Source: Lactobacillus sp. ESL0679 | GTDB taxonomy: Bacteria > Bacillota > Bacilli > Lactobacillales > Lactobacillaceae | NCBI RefSeq assembly: GCF_029433515.1 | Contig: NZ_JAQTIG010000001.1 | Coordinates: 1 to 64,000, forward strand | Direction of reading: 5' to 3' | DNA length: 64,000 nucleotides | Part shown: piece by piece, positions 26,676-36,207 of the stretch | Layout: each line of letters starts with the position of its first letter | Numbering within the stretch: the stretch's first letter is position 1 | Notes under the pieces: model-generated | Told to the model about the DNA's origin: nothing | Databases searched by the model: none | The model's input: only the letters and a program-made list of their open reading frames with translations | Made by a program: the position numbers and the translations under genes

Positions 26676-28766
26676 TTACCAAATTAGTACTCTCTTTTTT
26701 GGTGACAGCCACATACCATCAGTCTTCTTAACTTTAAAGACTTTATAGAAGTCTGGCTGACACTGCACCTGAACGTTTGCTCGCAAAGCATTTGGTGAGT
26801 GAACATCAATAGCTAGCCTAGCCGCTGTCGCTTGCGGAGTCAATTTTAATCGCCAAATTCTGGCGTAATTATTAAAGAGTTCACGTAAATTGACGTGATC
26901 TTTCTTACCAGCGGCAATCGCTACGGATAATCCACCTTGATCGGCAATATTTTCCGATACTGTCAGCTTACCGCTAACCTTTTTGCCGTCATATTTGATA
27001 CCGTCGAATAATTTGGTTTCTGCCTTGACACGTTTATTAAATGCGGCGTAATCCTTCTTAGTCCACCAATCATTCAAACTACCATATTCATCAAACTTAG
27101 AACCATTATTGTCAAAGGCATGAGAGATTTCATGACCAATAACTGTGCCAATACCACCCAAGTTAGCAGCTTTACTCTGCTTCTTGCTATAAAACGGTGC
27201 TTGCAAGATACCGGCAGGAATATTGATATCATTTAAACTAGGATTATAAAAAGCATTAACTTCATCACCAGAAATGCCCCAATCATCACGATCTACCGGC
27301 TCATCTAACTCTGAAATGGTTTCTTTAATGTCCTGAATCGCCATTGCTTTTCGATTAGCGTATAAACTACCACCTTGGCTTGTTGGGACAACTTTTACAT
27401 CATCATAAAAGTCTGTCACATCACTTGGATAACCAACCTTAACCTTCATTGCTTTTAATTTAGCAATCGCCTTTTGTCTAGTTGTCTTGGATAGCCACTT
27501 ATTCTTCTGTAAACGTTGCTCGTAAATCTTCAAAATTTGCTTAACCATCTTGGTGACGTCTTTTTTAGCAGCAGCGCCAAAATAAGTTTGGCCATAATAT
27601 TCACCAATTAGATCATCATAATCACTATCAGTAATTGCATATGCCTGTGTTGCAACTGAAGGCAACTCTTTTTGACCAGATTCTGCTAGCGCAAAAGGTG
27701 CACTGGCTTCAACGAATTGCTGTGACAAATCTCCTGCAGCATTATTAATGAAGAAAACAATCAACCAACCCTTAAGTTCAGCAAAATTTTCTTTATTAAG
27801 TAGCCCGTTAACATTATTCAAAAAGTCCGGATTAGTGACAACAATCTGGTCAGGATCTTTACCAATTGTTCCTTGTAAAAAGCCGGCCATATCAAAGTCG
27901 CCAAATTTTGCTTTAAAATCATTGACACTCATTGGATGATAAGTGCTAGTTACTTCGGCGGTGTCTTCAGCTGACTTAGAGTTCTGCGCCATTTTACTAT
28001 CGAACTTAATGGCATTTTCTGCATAAGTAGTCGCTTCATCCTCAGACACACCAGCTAGCTCCAATAATTTAATCGATTGCTTCTTAAAAATGTCGAGTAA
28101 TTGCTTTGAATTAGGATTCTGATAGCTAGTAGTATCAGGTAAAATTGTCCCAGCGCTGCCGAAGTAAAGGGCATTCTTTCTGGCATTTTTCAAATCAGGT
28201 TCTACATCCCAACCAATTGGCAGTGGCATATTTTCATTAAACAGTTTAGCTGCCTTGGTATTAAAATCAGCAAAGTCCTTAATCCCTTCCAGTGTTGCCA
28301 AATCCTTTTTAATTGGCTCAGCACCATCGCGATTACGTTGATCCATATCTACTGCTTGCTTATATAAATCAACGGCTTTGGCAAAATTAGGGATATTCGG
28401 CAACGACTTTTTACCATTAGCAAAAGCTGCCATATCCTGACTTAATTCGTTAGTAACTTTAACTGTAAGATTATCAGCCGCACCAGCACTGACACCATCG
28501 ACTGGTATTTTGGCTTTCTTTAACCATTTAGAATTCACCGCCAAATACAAATTATCCTGTGGCCGCATACCAAGCTTAGGCTTAAGCAGGTTACCACTGC
28601 CTCCACGCTTATCCTTAACTTGCTTCTTGTGATGCGATTTAGCTTTACTCTTGCTAACGGCAGCTGAGACTGGTTGACTAACATAATTACTAATATTAGT
28701 TAAACTAATTGACCCACTCATCAAAATAGCGGTCAATATTGCTAATACCTTTGATTTTTTGTTCAT
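26676..28766 (-). CDS. M13-family metallopeptidase (PepO-like) with a signal peptide
   Basis: The 696-residue protein begins with a Sec signal (MNKKSKVLAILTAILMSGSI..., probable cleavage after SQPVSAA near residue 36) and a basic linker (SKSKAKSHHKKQVKDKR). The neprilysin-type catalytic set follows: NAFYNPSLNDI, zinc motif HEISH at residue 545, the third ligand in ENIADQGG, and the C-terminal CQPDFYKVFKVKKTDGMW. Family members cleave oligopeptides. Cytoplasmic PepO of lactobacilli is shorter and lacks a signal, so this copy is predicted to act outside the cell, perhaps in peptide nutrition or in degrading signal peptides. Confidence 0.88.
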   Translation of the reverse strand: MNKKSKVLAILTAILMSGSISLTNISNYVSQPVSAAVSKSKAKSHHKKQVKDKRGGSGNLLKPKLGMRPQDNLYLAVNSKWLKKAKIPVDGVSAGAADNLTVKVTNELSQDMAAFANGKKSLPNIPNFAKAVDLYKQAVDMDQRNRDGAEPIKKDLATLEGIKDFADFNTKAAKLFNENMPLPIGWDVEPDLKNARKNALYFGSAGTILPDTTSYQNPNSKQLLDIFKKQSIKLLELAGVSEDEATTYAENAIKFDSKMAQNSKSAEDTAEVTSTYHPMSVNDFKAKFGDFDMAGFLQGTIGKDPDQIVVTNPDFLNNVNGLLNKENFAELKGWLIVFFINNAAGDLSQQFVEASAPFALAESGQKELPSVATQAYAITDSDYDDLIGEYYGQTYFGAAAKKDVTKMVKQILKIYEQRLQKNKWLSKTTRQKAIAKLKAMKVKVGYPSDVTDFYDDVKVVPTSQGGSLYANRKAMAIQDIKETISELDEPVDRDDWGISGDEVNAFYNPSLNDINIPAGILQAPFYSKKQSKAANLGGIGTVIGHEISHAFDNNGSKFDEYGSLNDWWTKKDYAAFNKRVKAETKLFDGIKYDGKKVSGKLTVSENIADQGGLSVAIAAGKKDHVNLRELFNNYARIWRLKLTPQATAARLAIDVHSPNALRANVQVQCQPDFYKVFKVKKTDGMWLSPKKRVLIW

Positions 28767-28855
28767 ACATTCACCCTATATATAAATAATTTAGTTATTC
28801 CAACTTCACTATAGCAATATTTTACTACTGTCAATATATTTTTTACAAGAGCTTT

Positions 28856-30040
28856 TTATGGTAGTATCAACTTAAGCAACCTTTTTTGAAACATAATGTA
28901 AATGGAAATAATCATTGCACCAATCGCTATTACAAAAATTAAATGAGCATCCATCTTCACCAAAAAGCCACTAATCAGCGACATTATTGGTCCCATAATT
29001 CTTGTTAATGTTGTTGAGGCCGACGTGACTATTCCTCGAAATTGCTTTTTAGTCAAAGCCTGCACAATTGTGAAAAAATTCGCCTGTGACCACACACTTC
29101 CAATAGAGACCATAACATATCCACTAGTCACTAGCCAAAACGAACGCAGTAATAACATCACACTAAAACCGGTCAGAATAATTAACCCGCTAATTAACAA
29201 TTGTTGGCCAACCGCGATTTTTTGGTTAAACCGCAAATAAATAAAATTGGCAACTATCCCAGCTACCGAAGCCATTGTGTAAAAGATGCTAATCTCAGTG
29301 ACTGACCCCTTCAGCGTTTGTTTTAAAATGAACGTTAACATTGGCACCACAACTTGAAAGCCTAAATTTGCTGCTAAAAAGCTCGCAATTAACCATTTTA
29401 AGCGAACATCATGCCAAATAAATTTCAACCCTGCAATGGTTTTATTAGCAACATTTTTTGTCTTAGCTGACGACACTTCTTCTGGAACATCCTTAATTAT
29501 TATTGCCAAATAAAAGAAGCTACCACTATCTAACAAAAAGCCAGTCAAATAGCCAACTAAATTAATTATTAGGGATGCAATCCCAGGACCAAACATACGC
29601 TGAATTGAAGAAATCAATCCAACACTACCTGATACTTGGGCTAAATCTTGCGGAGATAGATTTTGGGCAATCAGCGTTTGATAACCAACCCAAGACAATA
29701 AATCAAAAAAGCCAAAGACAAAAATTACTGCCAAAATACTCCACAAAGGCAATTGCTTGTTAATCATGATTGGAACAAGCAATGCCAAAAACATTTGCAT
29801 TACTAATGCAGCCAGCATCACATCTTTTTTGCGATAAACATCAAAAAGCGAGCCAATTACCAAGCCAAACAATGCAGTTGGTAAATATTCCATTGCACTA
29901 AGTAGGCCCATTATTACTGATGAACGATTAATTGTCAGCATTAACAGTGGTACCGCAAACGTGTAAAATTGGTCGCCAAGTCCTGATACTGCATACCCTA
30001 ACAATAGTTTTCGCTTATCATTTAAATTTTTATTTTTCAT
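28856..30040 (-). CDS. MFS transporter, macrolide-efflux-like
   Basis: The 394-residue protein shows 12 hydrophobic segments with the A-type loop GSLFDVYRKKDVM between helices 2 and 3. The N terminus (YAVSGLGDQFYTFAVPLLMLTIN) and the GPGIASLIINLVG region resemble the MefA/enterobactin-exporter branch of the major facilitator superfamily. It would be a proton-driven exporter. The start ATG follows GAGGAAA. It is a single gene between PepO and rex; the substrate is unknown. Confidence 0.8.
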   Translation of the reverse strand: MKNKNLNDKRKLLLGYAVSGLGDQFYTFAVPLLMLTINRSSVIMGLLSAMEYLPTALFGLVIGSLFDVYRKKDVMLAALVMQMFLALLVPIMINKQLPLWSILAVIFVFGFFDLLSWVGYQTLIAQNLSPQDLAQVSGSVGLISSIQRMFGPGIASLIINLVGYLTGFLLDSGSFFYLAIIIKDVPEEVSSAKTKNVANKTIAGLKFIWHDVRLKWLIASFLAANLGFQVVVPMLTFILKQTLKGSVTEISIFYTMASVAGIVANFIYLRFNQKIAVGQQLLISGLIILTGFSVMLLLRSFWLVTSGYVMVSIGSVWSQANFFTIVQALTKKQFRGIVTSASTTLTRIMGPIMSLISGFLVKMDAHLIFVIAIGAMIISIYIMFQKRLLKLILP

Positions 30041-30058
30041 TTTCCTCGATTATCCATA

Positions 30059-30092
30059 AAAGCTGTATTATTTTTTATCAAAACAATACAGC
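30059..30092. terminator. hairpin upstream of the MFS gene
   Basis: AAGCTGTATT / AATACAGCTT is a 10-pair stem with a 14-base loop. It lies in the rex-MFS gap; a T-rich stretch follows only weakly. Confidence 0.4.
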
Positions 30093-30171
30093 TTCTACTT
30101 CTGCATCGATTACAGTCATAACCTTGATTGTAGCCACCCCCAAAAATAACTATACCTATATTATACAAACT

Positions 30172-30206
30172 AAAAAGCCATCTACACGAATGTAAATGAC
30201 TTTTTA
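30172..30206 (-). terminator. terminator of rex
   Basis: AAAAGTCATTTACA / TGTAGATGGCTTTT pairs with wobbles around a TTCG loop and ends in a T5 run on the minus strand. Confidence 0.7.
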
Positions 30207-30208
30207 AC

Positions 30209-30856
30209 TTAAATATTTTTACTACTATCTTTATCAGAGTCTAAAAAGTAAATCAAAGTTTGTAATTCTGTTGCCAAATCAACGTTCTGAATCCGAACAC
30301 CAGTCGGAGCTGAAAGTCTAATTGGCGTAAAGTTCATTATTCCTCTAATCCCCGATTCAATCATTTCATCAGTAGTTGCTTGAGCAGTTTCAGCTGGAAC
30401 CGTCAAAATTGCAATCGAAATCTGTTGATCGCTCAATTGCTGCTTCAATTCTTTCATACTGTAAACTGGCACACCACTCAAAATTTTACCAGTGATTGCT
30501 TCATTAATATCAAATGCACAAGAAATACGAATGTTGTTACTGCGCTTAAAGTTGTAATTGAGCAAGGCATGCCCTAAATTACCAACACCAACTAAGGCAA
30601 CATTAGTCAACGTATCCTGATTTAATATTTTCTTAAAAAATGATAAGAGGCTCTTAACATCGTAGCCATAGCCACGTTTGCCCAACGCACCAAAGTAAGA
30701 AAAATCACGTCGTATCGAAGCACTATCAACTTGAACTGCTTCTGATAATTCGGTTGAAGAAACTTTTTCTTTGCCACTCTCATTTAAAATAATTAGATAT
30801 CGATAGTAAAGCGGCAGTCTCTTTGCTGTCGCTGTAGGAATTTTAATCTTTTCCAT
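30209..30856 (-). CDS. rex: redox-sensing transcriptional repressor Rex
   Basis: The 215-residue protein has the N-terminal winged helix ([36 protein letters not shown]) and a Rossmann domain with the NADH-binding [16 protein letters not shown] and [10 protein letters not shown]. Rex represses fermentation and redox genes until the NADH/NAD+ ratio rises. The upstream region contains TTGTGAATTAAGCAC (30885-30899), which keeps one good half of a Rex operator (TTGTGA), so autoregulation is possible. Confidence 0.95.
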   Translation of the reverse strand: MEKIKIPTATAKRLPLYYRYLIILNESGKEKVSSTELSEAVQVDSASIRRDFSYFGALGKRGYGYDVKSLLSFFKKILNQDTLTNVALVGVGNLGHALLNYNFKRSNNIRISCAFDINEAITGKILSGVPVYSMKELKQQLSDQQISIAILTVPAETAQATTDEMIESGIRGIMNFTPIRLSAPTGVRIQNVDLATELQTLIYFLDSDKDSSKNI

Positions 30857-31162
30857 TTTTCAAAAAGCCTCCAACTTTTTATTTGTGAATTAAGCACTAA
30901 TCAGTACTATTCTACCCGTAAAATTACGTCTAATGCAAATATTTTTTTCACAATCTTGTAAATTCTACCATAGGAAAGTCCGATAACCAATAAATAAAAA
31001 CTTGTATTATGCAAGCAGTGCCTTTTCACGCCTATTTTTGCCACCACTTAACCAGTAGAATCAACTTCTTGCCGCGCATATTTTACCATTTAGAGAGTTT
31101 TGACTGACAAAAACATTGTAAATTCATAAACTAATCCAGTAATTTACACAAAGGAGCAAAAC
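30857..31162. other. 306-base divergent intergenic region
   Basis: It must hold the promoters of rex (minus) and of the ABC/LytTR operon (plus). A TTGACT at 31098-31103 is a plausible -35 for the operon, and the ribosome site AAGGAG lies before 31163. No ORF is visible. Confidence 0.5.
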
Positions 31163-32029
31163 ATGTTACTTAAAACTAAAGACTTATCAAAAAAGTACAA
31201 AAACAAGTTAGCGGTTAATAAAGTTAATCTTGAACTAAGACGTGGCAGCTTCGTCACGTTACTTGGGACCAATGGGGCTGGCAAGTCCACCCTAATTAAC
31301 ATGCTTGTTGGCCTAAAGCAGCCAACTTCAGGTGAGATTATCACTGGGGCTAATACCAAAATTGGAGTTGTCTTTCAAAATAGTGTTTTAGATCCCGAAT
31401 TGACAGTTCATGAAAACTTGGTTGTCCGTGCACACCAATACAAGAGCTGTCTTTTAAGTAGAATTAACGAATTAGAAAGTCAACTAGGTTTACGCAACTT
31501 TGTTAACCAGCGATACGGGACTCTTTCAGGAGGTCAAAAACGACGCGTTGATATTGCTCGTGCATTATTAAACAATCCGGATATTTTATTTTTAGACGAA
31601 CCAACAACAGGACTAGATGTGCAAACACGCACAGCAATTTGGAAATTAATCCTTAAATTGCAAAAGAAACAACAATTAACAATCTTGCTGACAACCCATT
31701 ACCTTGAAGAAGCTAACGAATCCGATTATTGTTACGTTTTAGCGCATGGCCAAATCATTGCCGCTGGTACTACCCAAGAGATTATTAAGCAACATGCGGA
31801 AAATCAGCTTCATTTGCAAACCAAGTCACCAGAGCAATTAATTACCCTACTGACCCAACTAACAGTTTCTTTTGAACAAGAAAAGTGCAATTTCTTAATT
31901 AAACCAGCGACAACAAAGCAAGCACTACAAATTTTGGAAGTAGTTAAGCCCTATTTAGCAGAATTTTCATATTCTCCCGGAGATATTTCAACGGCATTCA
32001 TGAACATCACTGGTTGGGAGGTAGCCTAA
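31163..32029 (+). CDS. ABC transporter ATP-binding protein (LytTR-linked operon)
   Basis: The 288-residue protein has Walker A GTNGAGKST near residues 36-44, Q-loop VVFQNSV, signature LSGGQKRR, Walker B ILFLDEPTTGLD and switch TTHYLEEA, plus a ~70-residue C-terminal domain as in drug/bacteriocin-resistance DrrA/CcmA-type ATPases. It overlaps the permease gene by 16 bases. Together they form an ABC-2 exporter controlled with the LytTR regulator downstream. The ATG follows AAGGAG. Confidence 0.9.
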   Translation: MLLKTKDLSKKYKNKLAVNKVNLELRRGSFVTLLGTNGAGKSTLINMLVGLKQPTSGEIITGANTKIGVVFQNSVLDPELTVHENLVVRAHQYKSCLLSRINELESQLGLRNFVNQRYGTLSGGQKRRVDIARALLNNPDILFLDEPTTGLDVQTRTAIWKLILKLQKKQQLTILLTTHYLEEANESDYCYVLAHGQIIAAGTTQEIIKQHAENQLHLQTKSPEQLITLLTQLTVSFEQEKCNFLIKPATTKQALQILEVVKPYLAEFSYSPGDISTAFMNITGWEVA

Positions 32030-32868
32030 TGTATTATCTAGTCAAAAGAAATCTGACCTTATTTTCCCGGAATCGTGCTCGCGCCTTCTTTTCACTTTTA
32101 GGTGCCTTAATCACCTTTGCCCTATATATCGTTTTTTTAAAGCAAACGCTAAAAGGTTCACTACCACCCATTAACAATATCCAGCAGATTTTAGATAATT
32201 GGCAAATGGGCGGAACTTTAGCCGTGGCAAGTATCACTACCACTTTGACTGGACTATCGGCTGTTGTTTCGGATCGTGAAAATAATATCTTGCAAGACCT
32301 CTCCCTGACCGAGCGCAGCAAGTGGCAAATTAGGTTAAGCTATCTGATTAGTAGCGTAATTGTTGGCAGCTTATTACAAATTATTTTGCTAATATTTATG
32401 CTGGCCTACTTTATCAAAACCGACAATCTTTCATTCACTTGGTCTAACTTGCCGATTATCTTGATAATCATTCTCGTTAGTTCCTTACTAGGTGCCGTCT
32501 GCAACGATTTGTTAGTCAACTTCATTAAGACCTTTGCCACCCTTACCCAAGTTAATTTAATTATTGGTACAGCCAGCGGCTTCCTTGTTGGATCGTACAT
32601 TCCATTAGGAGTCGCACCCAAGGCTGCACAACTAGTAATGAAGTTAACTCCGACAACTTATGTCGCCTCACTTTATCGCAGCTTGTTCGTCGGTAATACT
32701 GTCCCCACTAATTTACGGACGCGCTTTGTCAAAGATATGGGCATCAAATTAGAATGGCACAACCATTTATTGACAATGCCAGAAACACTATCAATCACAT
32801 TTACAATTTTATTAGCAGTTATTATAATTGATTATCTAACACAAAAACTTAATCCTAGGGAGGCATAA
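32014..32868 (+). CDS. ABC-2-type permease (LytTR-linked operon)
   Basis: The 284-residue protein has six membrane helices with the ABC-2 pattern: an N-terminal segment YYLVKRNLTLFSRNRARAFFSLLGAL, a cytoplasmic loop SDRENNILQDLSLTERSKWQIRLS and GSYIPLGVAPKAAQLVMKLTPTTY before the last helices. This is typical of DrrB/YhgE-like drug or lipid exporters. A start four codons in (ATG at 32029, directly after GGAGGTAGCCTA) is the more likely initiation site, leaving only a stop/start overlap with the ATPase gene. Confidence 0.87.
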   Translation: MGGSLMYYLVKRNLTLFSRNRARAFFSLLGALITFALYIVFLKQTLKGSLPPINNIQQILDNWQMGGTLAVASITTTLTGLSAVVSDRENNILQDLSLTERSKWQIRLSYLISSVIVGSLLQIILLIFMLAYFIKTDNLSFTWSNLPIILIIILVSSLLGAVCNDLLVNFIKTFATLTQVNLIIGTASGFLVGSYIPLGVAPKAAQLVMKLTPTTYVASLYRSLFVGNTVPTNLRTRFVKDMGIKLEWHNHLLTMPETLSITFTILLAVIIIDYLTQKLNPREA

Positions 32869-32869
32869 T

Positions 32870-33328
32870 GTGCAAATTAAGTTCCAAGAAGATTCATCCG
32901 TTAGTCCAGAGAATCCCACGGTGATTGTAAAAGCAGCAAGTAAGCAGGCGCAGACACTTGATATTTTGCAATACCTTGAGCACTTTGCAGAAAACAATAA
33001 AACAGACATTATTCCAATCAAGGCAATTGACCAAATTGTCATGGTTAAAAGCAAAAGTATTATTTTGGTGGATATTGTCGACAACCCCCTGCTAATCTAT
33101 ACAACTAACAGTGTTCTGCAGACCAAAGAAACTCTGAGTCACTTTGGCGAGAAGCTCAATCATGATCATTTTTTGCAAATTTCAAGGCATGCAATTATCA
33201 ATGTTGACCATTTATTGACGCTTGAGGACAGCTTCTCTGGAAATTTAACGGCAAAATTAACAAACGATATTAAAACTAGCATTAGTCGTAAATATGTCAA
33301 AAGTTTAATGACTTTCTTGGGCATCTAG
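32870..33328 (+). CDS. LytTR DNA-binding regulator
   Basis: The GTG at 32870 lies 7 bases after AGGGAGG and 1 base after the permease stop. The 152-residue protein has a ~45-residue N-terminal segment and a LytTR domain (IPIKAIDQIVMVKSKSIILVDI..., HFLQISRHAIINVDHLLTLEDSF..., SRKYVKSLMTFLGI). It has no receiver domain, as in the stand-alone LytTR regulatory systems (HdrR/BrsR type of streptococci), in which the adjacent membrane protein inhibits it. Confidence 0.9.
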   Translation: MQIKFQEDSSVSPENPTVIVKAASKQAQTLDILQYLEHFAENNKTDIIPIKAIDQIVMVKSKSIILVDIVDNPLLIYTTNSVLQTKETLSHFGEKLNHDHFLQISRHAIINVDHLLTLEDSFSGNLTAKLTNDIKTSISRKYVKSLMTFLGI

Positions 33329-33337
33329 GAGGATATC

Positions 33338-33745
33338 ATGAAAAAAACATTCGCCAACATTATCACAGAAGGAATTATTGGTATCGGCTTTGGCTCATTT
33401 TCATACCTAGTCTTCCTTTTATTTAAATGGCAACCAACACTCCCAACAGCGCGAAATATTATTAGTGTTTGGCTGATGAGCTTTTTGATTGGGACTTTGA
33501 CCGAAATCTTCGATTTTTATGGGATGTCTATTTTAACCTTATTAGTTCACTTCTGTAGCACAGTAATCTTAGTGCTTGCCATGACGGCATACAACGGTTG
33601 GTTAGCGACCTTTAGCCATTCGCCTTTTGAGTGGATATCAGTTATTGGACTTTATCTCTTTATTTGGCTAACTTTGTTCACGTACCAGCACTTATCGGTC
33701 AAGCGAATCAACCAAAAACTAGCACAAAGAAACCAAAAGAAGTAA
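33338..33745 (+). CDS. DUF3021-type membrane protein, likely partner of the LytTR regulator
   Basis: The 135-residue protein has four membrane helices (about residues 12-30, 42-60, 65-85 and 103-122) and a charged C-terminal tail. Small four-helix proteins of the DUF3021 family are regularly encoded directly after stand-alone LytTR genes and act as their inhibitors in characterised HdrRM/BrsRM pairs. It starts 9 bases after the regulator, behind AGGAGG. The transporter genes in front suggest that the system senses membrane-active compounds. Confidence 0.85.
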   Translation: MKKTFANIITEGIIGIGFGSFSYLVFLLFKWQPTLPTARNIISVWLMSFLIGTLTEIFDFYGMSILTLLVHFCSTVILVLAMTAYNGWLATFSHSPFEWISVIGLYLFIWLTLFTYQHLSVKRINQKLAQRNQKK

Positions 33746-33753
33746 CACTCACA

Positions 33754-33785
33754 AACAGGATAGCAAAAATGCTATCCTGTTTTTT
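33754..33785 (+). terminator. terminator of the ABC/LytTR operon
   Basis: AACAGGATAGCA / TGCTATCCTGTT, 12 perfect pairs with a 4-base loop, then a T run. Confidence 0.9.
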
Positions 33786-33845
33786 CCTATAATATAGCCC
33801 CAACAAGTAAAGTTATTATGCTAAAATGGTTTCTAGGTGAAAAAT

Positions 33846-35783
33846 ATGATAATTGCACAAGGGCACGATTTAGAAAAACAATTCGGTGCCAATACTTTAT
33901 TTAAAAATGTAAACTTTTCAATTGACGCAAACGCACGTATCGGTCTCGTTGGTCCTAATGGGGTCGGCAAGACGACACTGCTTAAAATTATGACAGACGA
34001 AGAAGACGCAACTCATGGCGAATTTACAATTAACAAGGGGATCGCTGTCGGCTACATCGCTCAGGAAAACAGCCTTGATGAAACCAAAACTATTTGGAAC
34101 GAAATGCTTGGAGTCTTTGCTTCATTAATTAAAATGAGTGAAACCATCCAGACAATGCAGGAAAAAATTGCTAACCATCCCGAAGATGAAACCTTGCTCA
34201 AGCAATACGATCAAATGCAATTTAACTTTGAGCAGCAAGGCGGCTACACATATCAATCAGATATTAAGAGCATCTTAAATGGTTTTAAATTCCCCGAAGA
34301 TACGTGGTCCAAGGTAATTGGCAGTCTTTCTGGTGGTGAAAAAACGCGCTTGGCCTTTGTTAAATTACTACTACAAAAGCCGCCACTACTACTGCTCGAT
34401 GAGCCGACCAACTACCTCGACTTAGACACATTGGACTGGCTCGAAAACTTTCTTAAAGGTTATGCTGGCGCTATTTTGGTTGTTTCCCACGACCAGTACT
34501 TTTTGGATCATCTTGCCAACCAAATTTTTGAATTACAATTTGGTAAACTGACTGCATTCAAAGGTAACTACTCCGATTATGTTGCCCAACGAGAACTGCG
34601 CGACCGCCAGCAAGAAGAAGCTTATGAAAAGCAGCAGGATAAAATCAAAAAAGACGAGGAATTTATCCAAAAGAACATCGTTCGGGCCACTACTACTAAG
34701 CGAGCACAGAGCCGGCGCAAGCAACTCGAAAAAATTGAGCGAATTAAGCCACCTAAACATAAAAACAAGGTGCGCATCACCTTCAAGAGTGAGCGACCAT
34801 CTGGTAAAGAAGTGCTGATTCTCAGTCACTTGTCAATTGGTTATCCAACCAAAACAATGGTGCAGGACATTTCTTTTCAAGTTAATAAGGGGGACCGAGT
34901 TGCAGTTATTGGACCTAACGGGATTGGTAAATCCACTCTCTTGAAGACAATCATGAAGGATTTAACTCCCAAGAATGGTTCAATCAAGTACGGCGCGTCT
35001 CTTGATATTGGCTACTATGATCAGGAATTGCAACAACTTGACCCAGGCAAAACCGTGCTTGATACAATTTGGGATCGTCATAAAACAATGCCCGAGCGTG
35101 ATGTGCGGTCAATCTTGGCCAGTTTTCTATTCACTGCCAAAGATATTGACAAGACTGTTGGTCAATTGTCCGGCGGTCAAAAGGCGCGTCTGACCCTAAC
35201 CGTTTTATCACTTGAGCATAACAACTTCTTACTGATGGACGAGCCAACCAACCACTTGGATATTGAAGCCAAAGAGGTGCTGGAGCAAGCTTTGCAAAAG
35301 TTTGACGGCACCCTGCTCTTCGTCTCCCATGACCGGTACTTTATCAATCAGTTAGCTAATAAGATTGTTGCCGTTCAAGATGGTTATGCCCAAATTTACG
35401 AGGGTGACTATTCCTACTACTTAGACGAAAAGGCTAAACAAACCGCAGCATCAGCTAGTGCAGTAACTGCCGCTAGTCAGGATCAGGATACTGCGCCAGA
35501 AGCAACTGCTGCCAATTCTACTAAATTGTCATACCAAGAACAAAAGCAGCACGACTCACAAAAGCGCAAGTTGCAACGGCAGGTAGAAGATATTGAAACC
35601 AAAATTGAAAAATTAGAACAAAAAGCGCAAGAAATCCAAACGCAAATGGTCAATCCCGATATTGCTTCTGACTTTGGTAAATTAGGCCCCCTGCAAGAGG
35701 ACCTCACTGCTACTCAGTCCGAATTAGACAAGGCTAATGAAAATTGGGAGCAAGCATTAACCGAATTAGATAATTTTGAATAA
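33846..35783 (+). CDS. ABC-F family ATP-binding protein
   Basis: The ATG at 33846 lies 7 bases after AGGTGA; the frame opens 9 bases earlier with a GTG inside that ribosome site. The 645-residue protein has two ATPase domains and no membrane segments: Walker A GPNGVGKTT and GPNGIGKST, signatures LSGGEKTR and LSGGQKAR, Walker B LLLDEPTNYLD and LMDEPTNHLD. A linker with arginine/lysine-rich helix lies between, and a C-terminal coiled coil (residues ~570-640) follows. This is the YdiF/Uup-like ABC-F group that acts on the ribosome. It is monocistronic. Confidence 0.92.
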   Translation: MIIAQGHDLEKQFGANTLFKNVNFSIDANARIGLVGPNGVGKTTLLKIMTDEEDATHGEFTINKGIAVGYIAQENSLDETKTIWNEMLGVFASLIKMSETIQTMQEKIANHPEDETLLKQYDQMQFNFEQQGGYTYQSDIKSILNGFKFPEDTWSKVIGSLSGGEKTRLAFVKLLLQKPPLLLLDEPTNYLDLDTLDWLENFLKGYAGAILVVSHDQYFLDHLANQIFELQFGKLTAFKGNYSDYVAQRELRDRQQEEAYEKQQDKIKKDEEFIQKNIVRATTTKRAQSRRKQLEKIERIKPPKHKNKVRITFKSERPSGKEVLILSHLSIGYPTKTMVQDISFQVNKGDRVAVIGPNGIGKSTLLKTIMKDLTPKNGSIKYGASLDIGYYDQELQQLDPGKTVLDTIWDRHKTMPERDVRSILASFLFTAKDIDKTVGQLSGGQKARLTLTVLSLEHNNFLLMDEPTNHLDIEAKEVLEQALQKFDGTLLFVSHDRYFINQLANKIVAVQDGYAQIYEGDYSYYLDEKAKQTAASASAVTAASQDQDTAPEATAANSTKLSYQEQKQHDSQKRKLQRQVEDIETKIEKLEQKAQEIQTQMVNPDIASDFGKLGPLQEDLTATQSELDKANENWEQALTELDNFE

Positions 35784-35869
35784 TGGAAAATTAATTATAA
35801 TTTAAACCTCGAAATTAGGACAATCTGATTTCAGCAATGTCATTAAGTTAAGCAATACTCTTTATTTAA

Positions 35870-35902
35870 GAACTACAATTTTTTAGGTTGTAGTTCTTTT
35901 TT
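35870..35902 (+). terminator. terminator of the ABC-F gene
   Basis: GAACTACAA / TTGTAGTTC, 9 perfect pairs, then T6. Confidence 0.85.
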
Positions 35903-35945
35903 AGATGATGCTGGTTAAAGTTCAGTTGATAGCCATCCCTTTTAT

Positions 35946-36002
35946 TAATTCTAATAATTTATCAAAATAAGCCCAACTTATTTTGATAAATTATTAGAAT
36001 TA
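35946..36002. repeat. 26-pair perfect inverted repeat
   Basis: Two 26-base arms (35946-35971 and 35977-36002) are exact reverse complements around a 5-base loop CCCAA. The stem is AT-rich and not followed by a T run. Its length and perfection exceed a normal terminator. Confidence 0.85.
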
Positions 36003-36032
36003 TGATTACTTAAATAGTAAAACTGATGCAAG

Positions 36033-36071
36033 CAAAAAGCCCAGTTATAGTTAACTAACTGAGCTTTTTGG
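36033..36071. terminator. bidirectional terminator near tsaD
   Basis: AAAAAGCCCAGTTA / TAACTGAGCTTTTT pairs with one mismatch and carries A5/T5 ends, serving tsaD on the minus strand. Confidence 0.7.
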
Positions 36072-36207
36072 CTTAACTTAATGACATTGCCTAATTTTAG
36101 GGTTCAGATCATAATACCGGAATCGTATATTAACAACGATATAAATTTAAAAATGTCTAACTTTTCTGTTACACTTCATAATTACTTCCTTGTCTTTTTT
36201 GACTATA

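Larger units (their letters stand above)
35784..36207. other. 424-base gap between convergent genes
   Basis: It contains the ABC-F terminator (35870-35902), an exceptional 26-pair palindrome (35946-36002) and the shared terminator hairpin at 36033-36071. No ORF with a ribosome site is visible. Confidence 0.6.
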
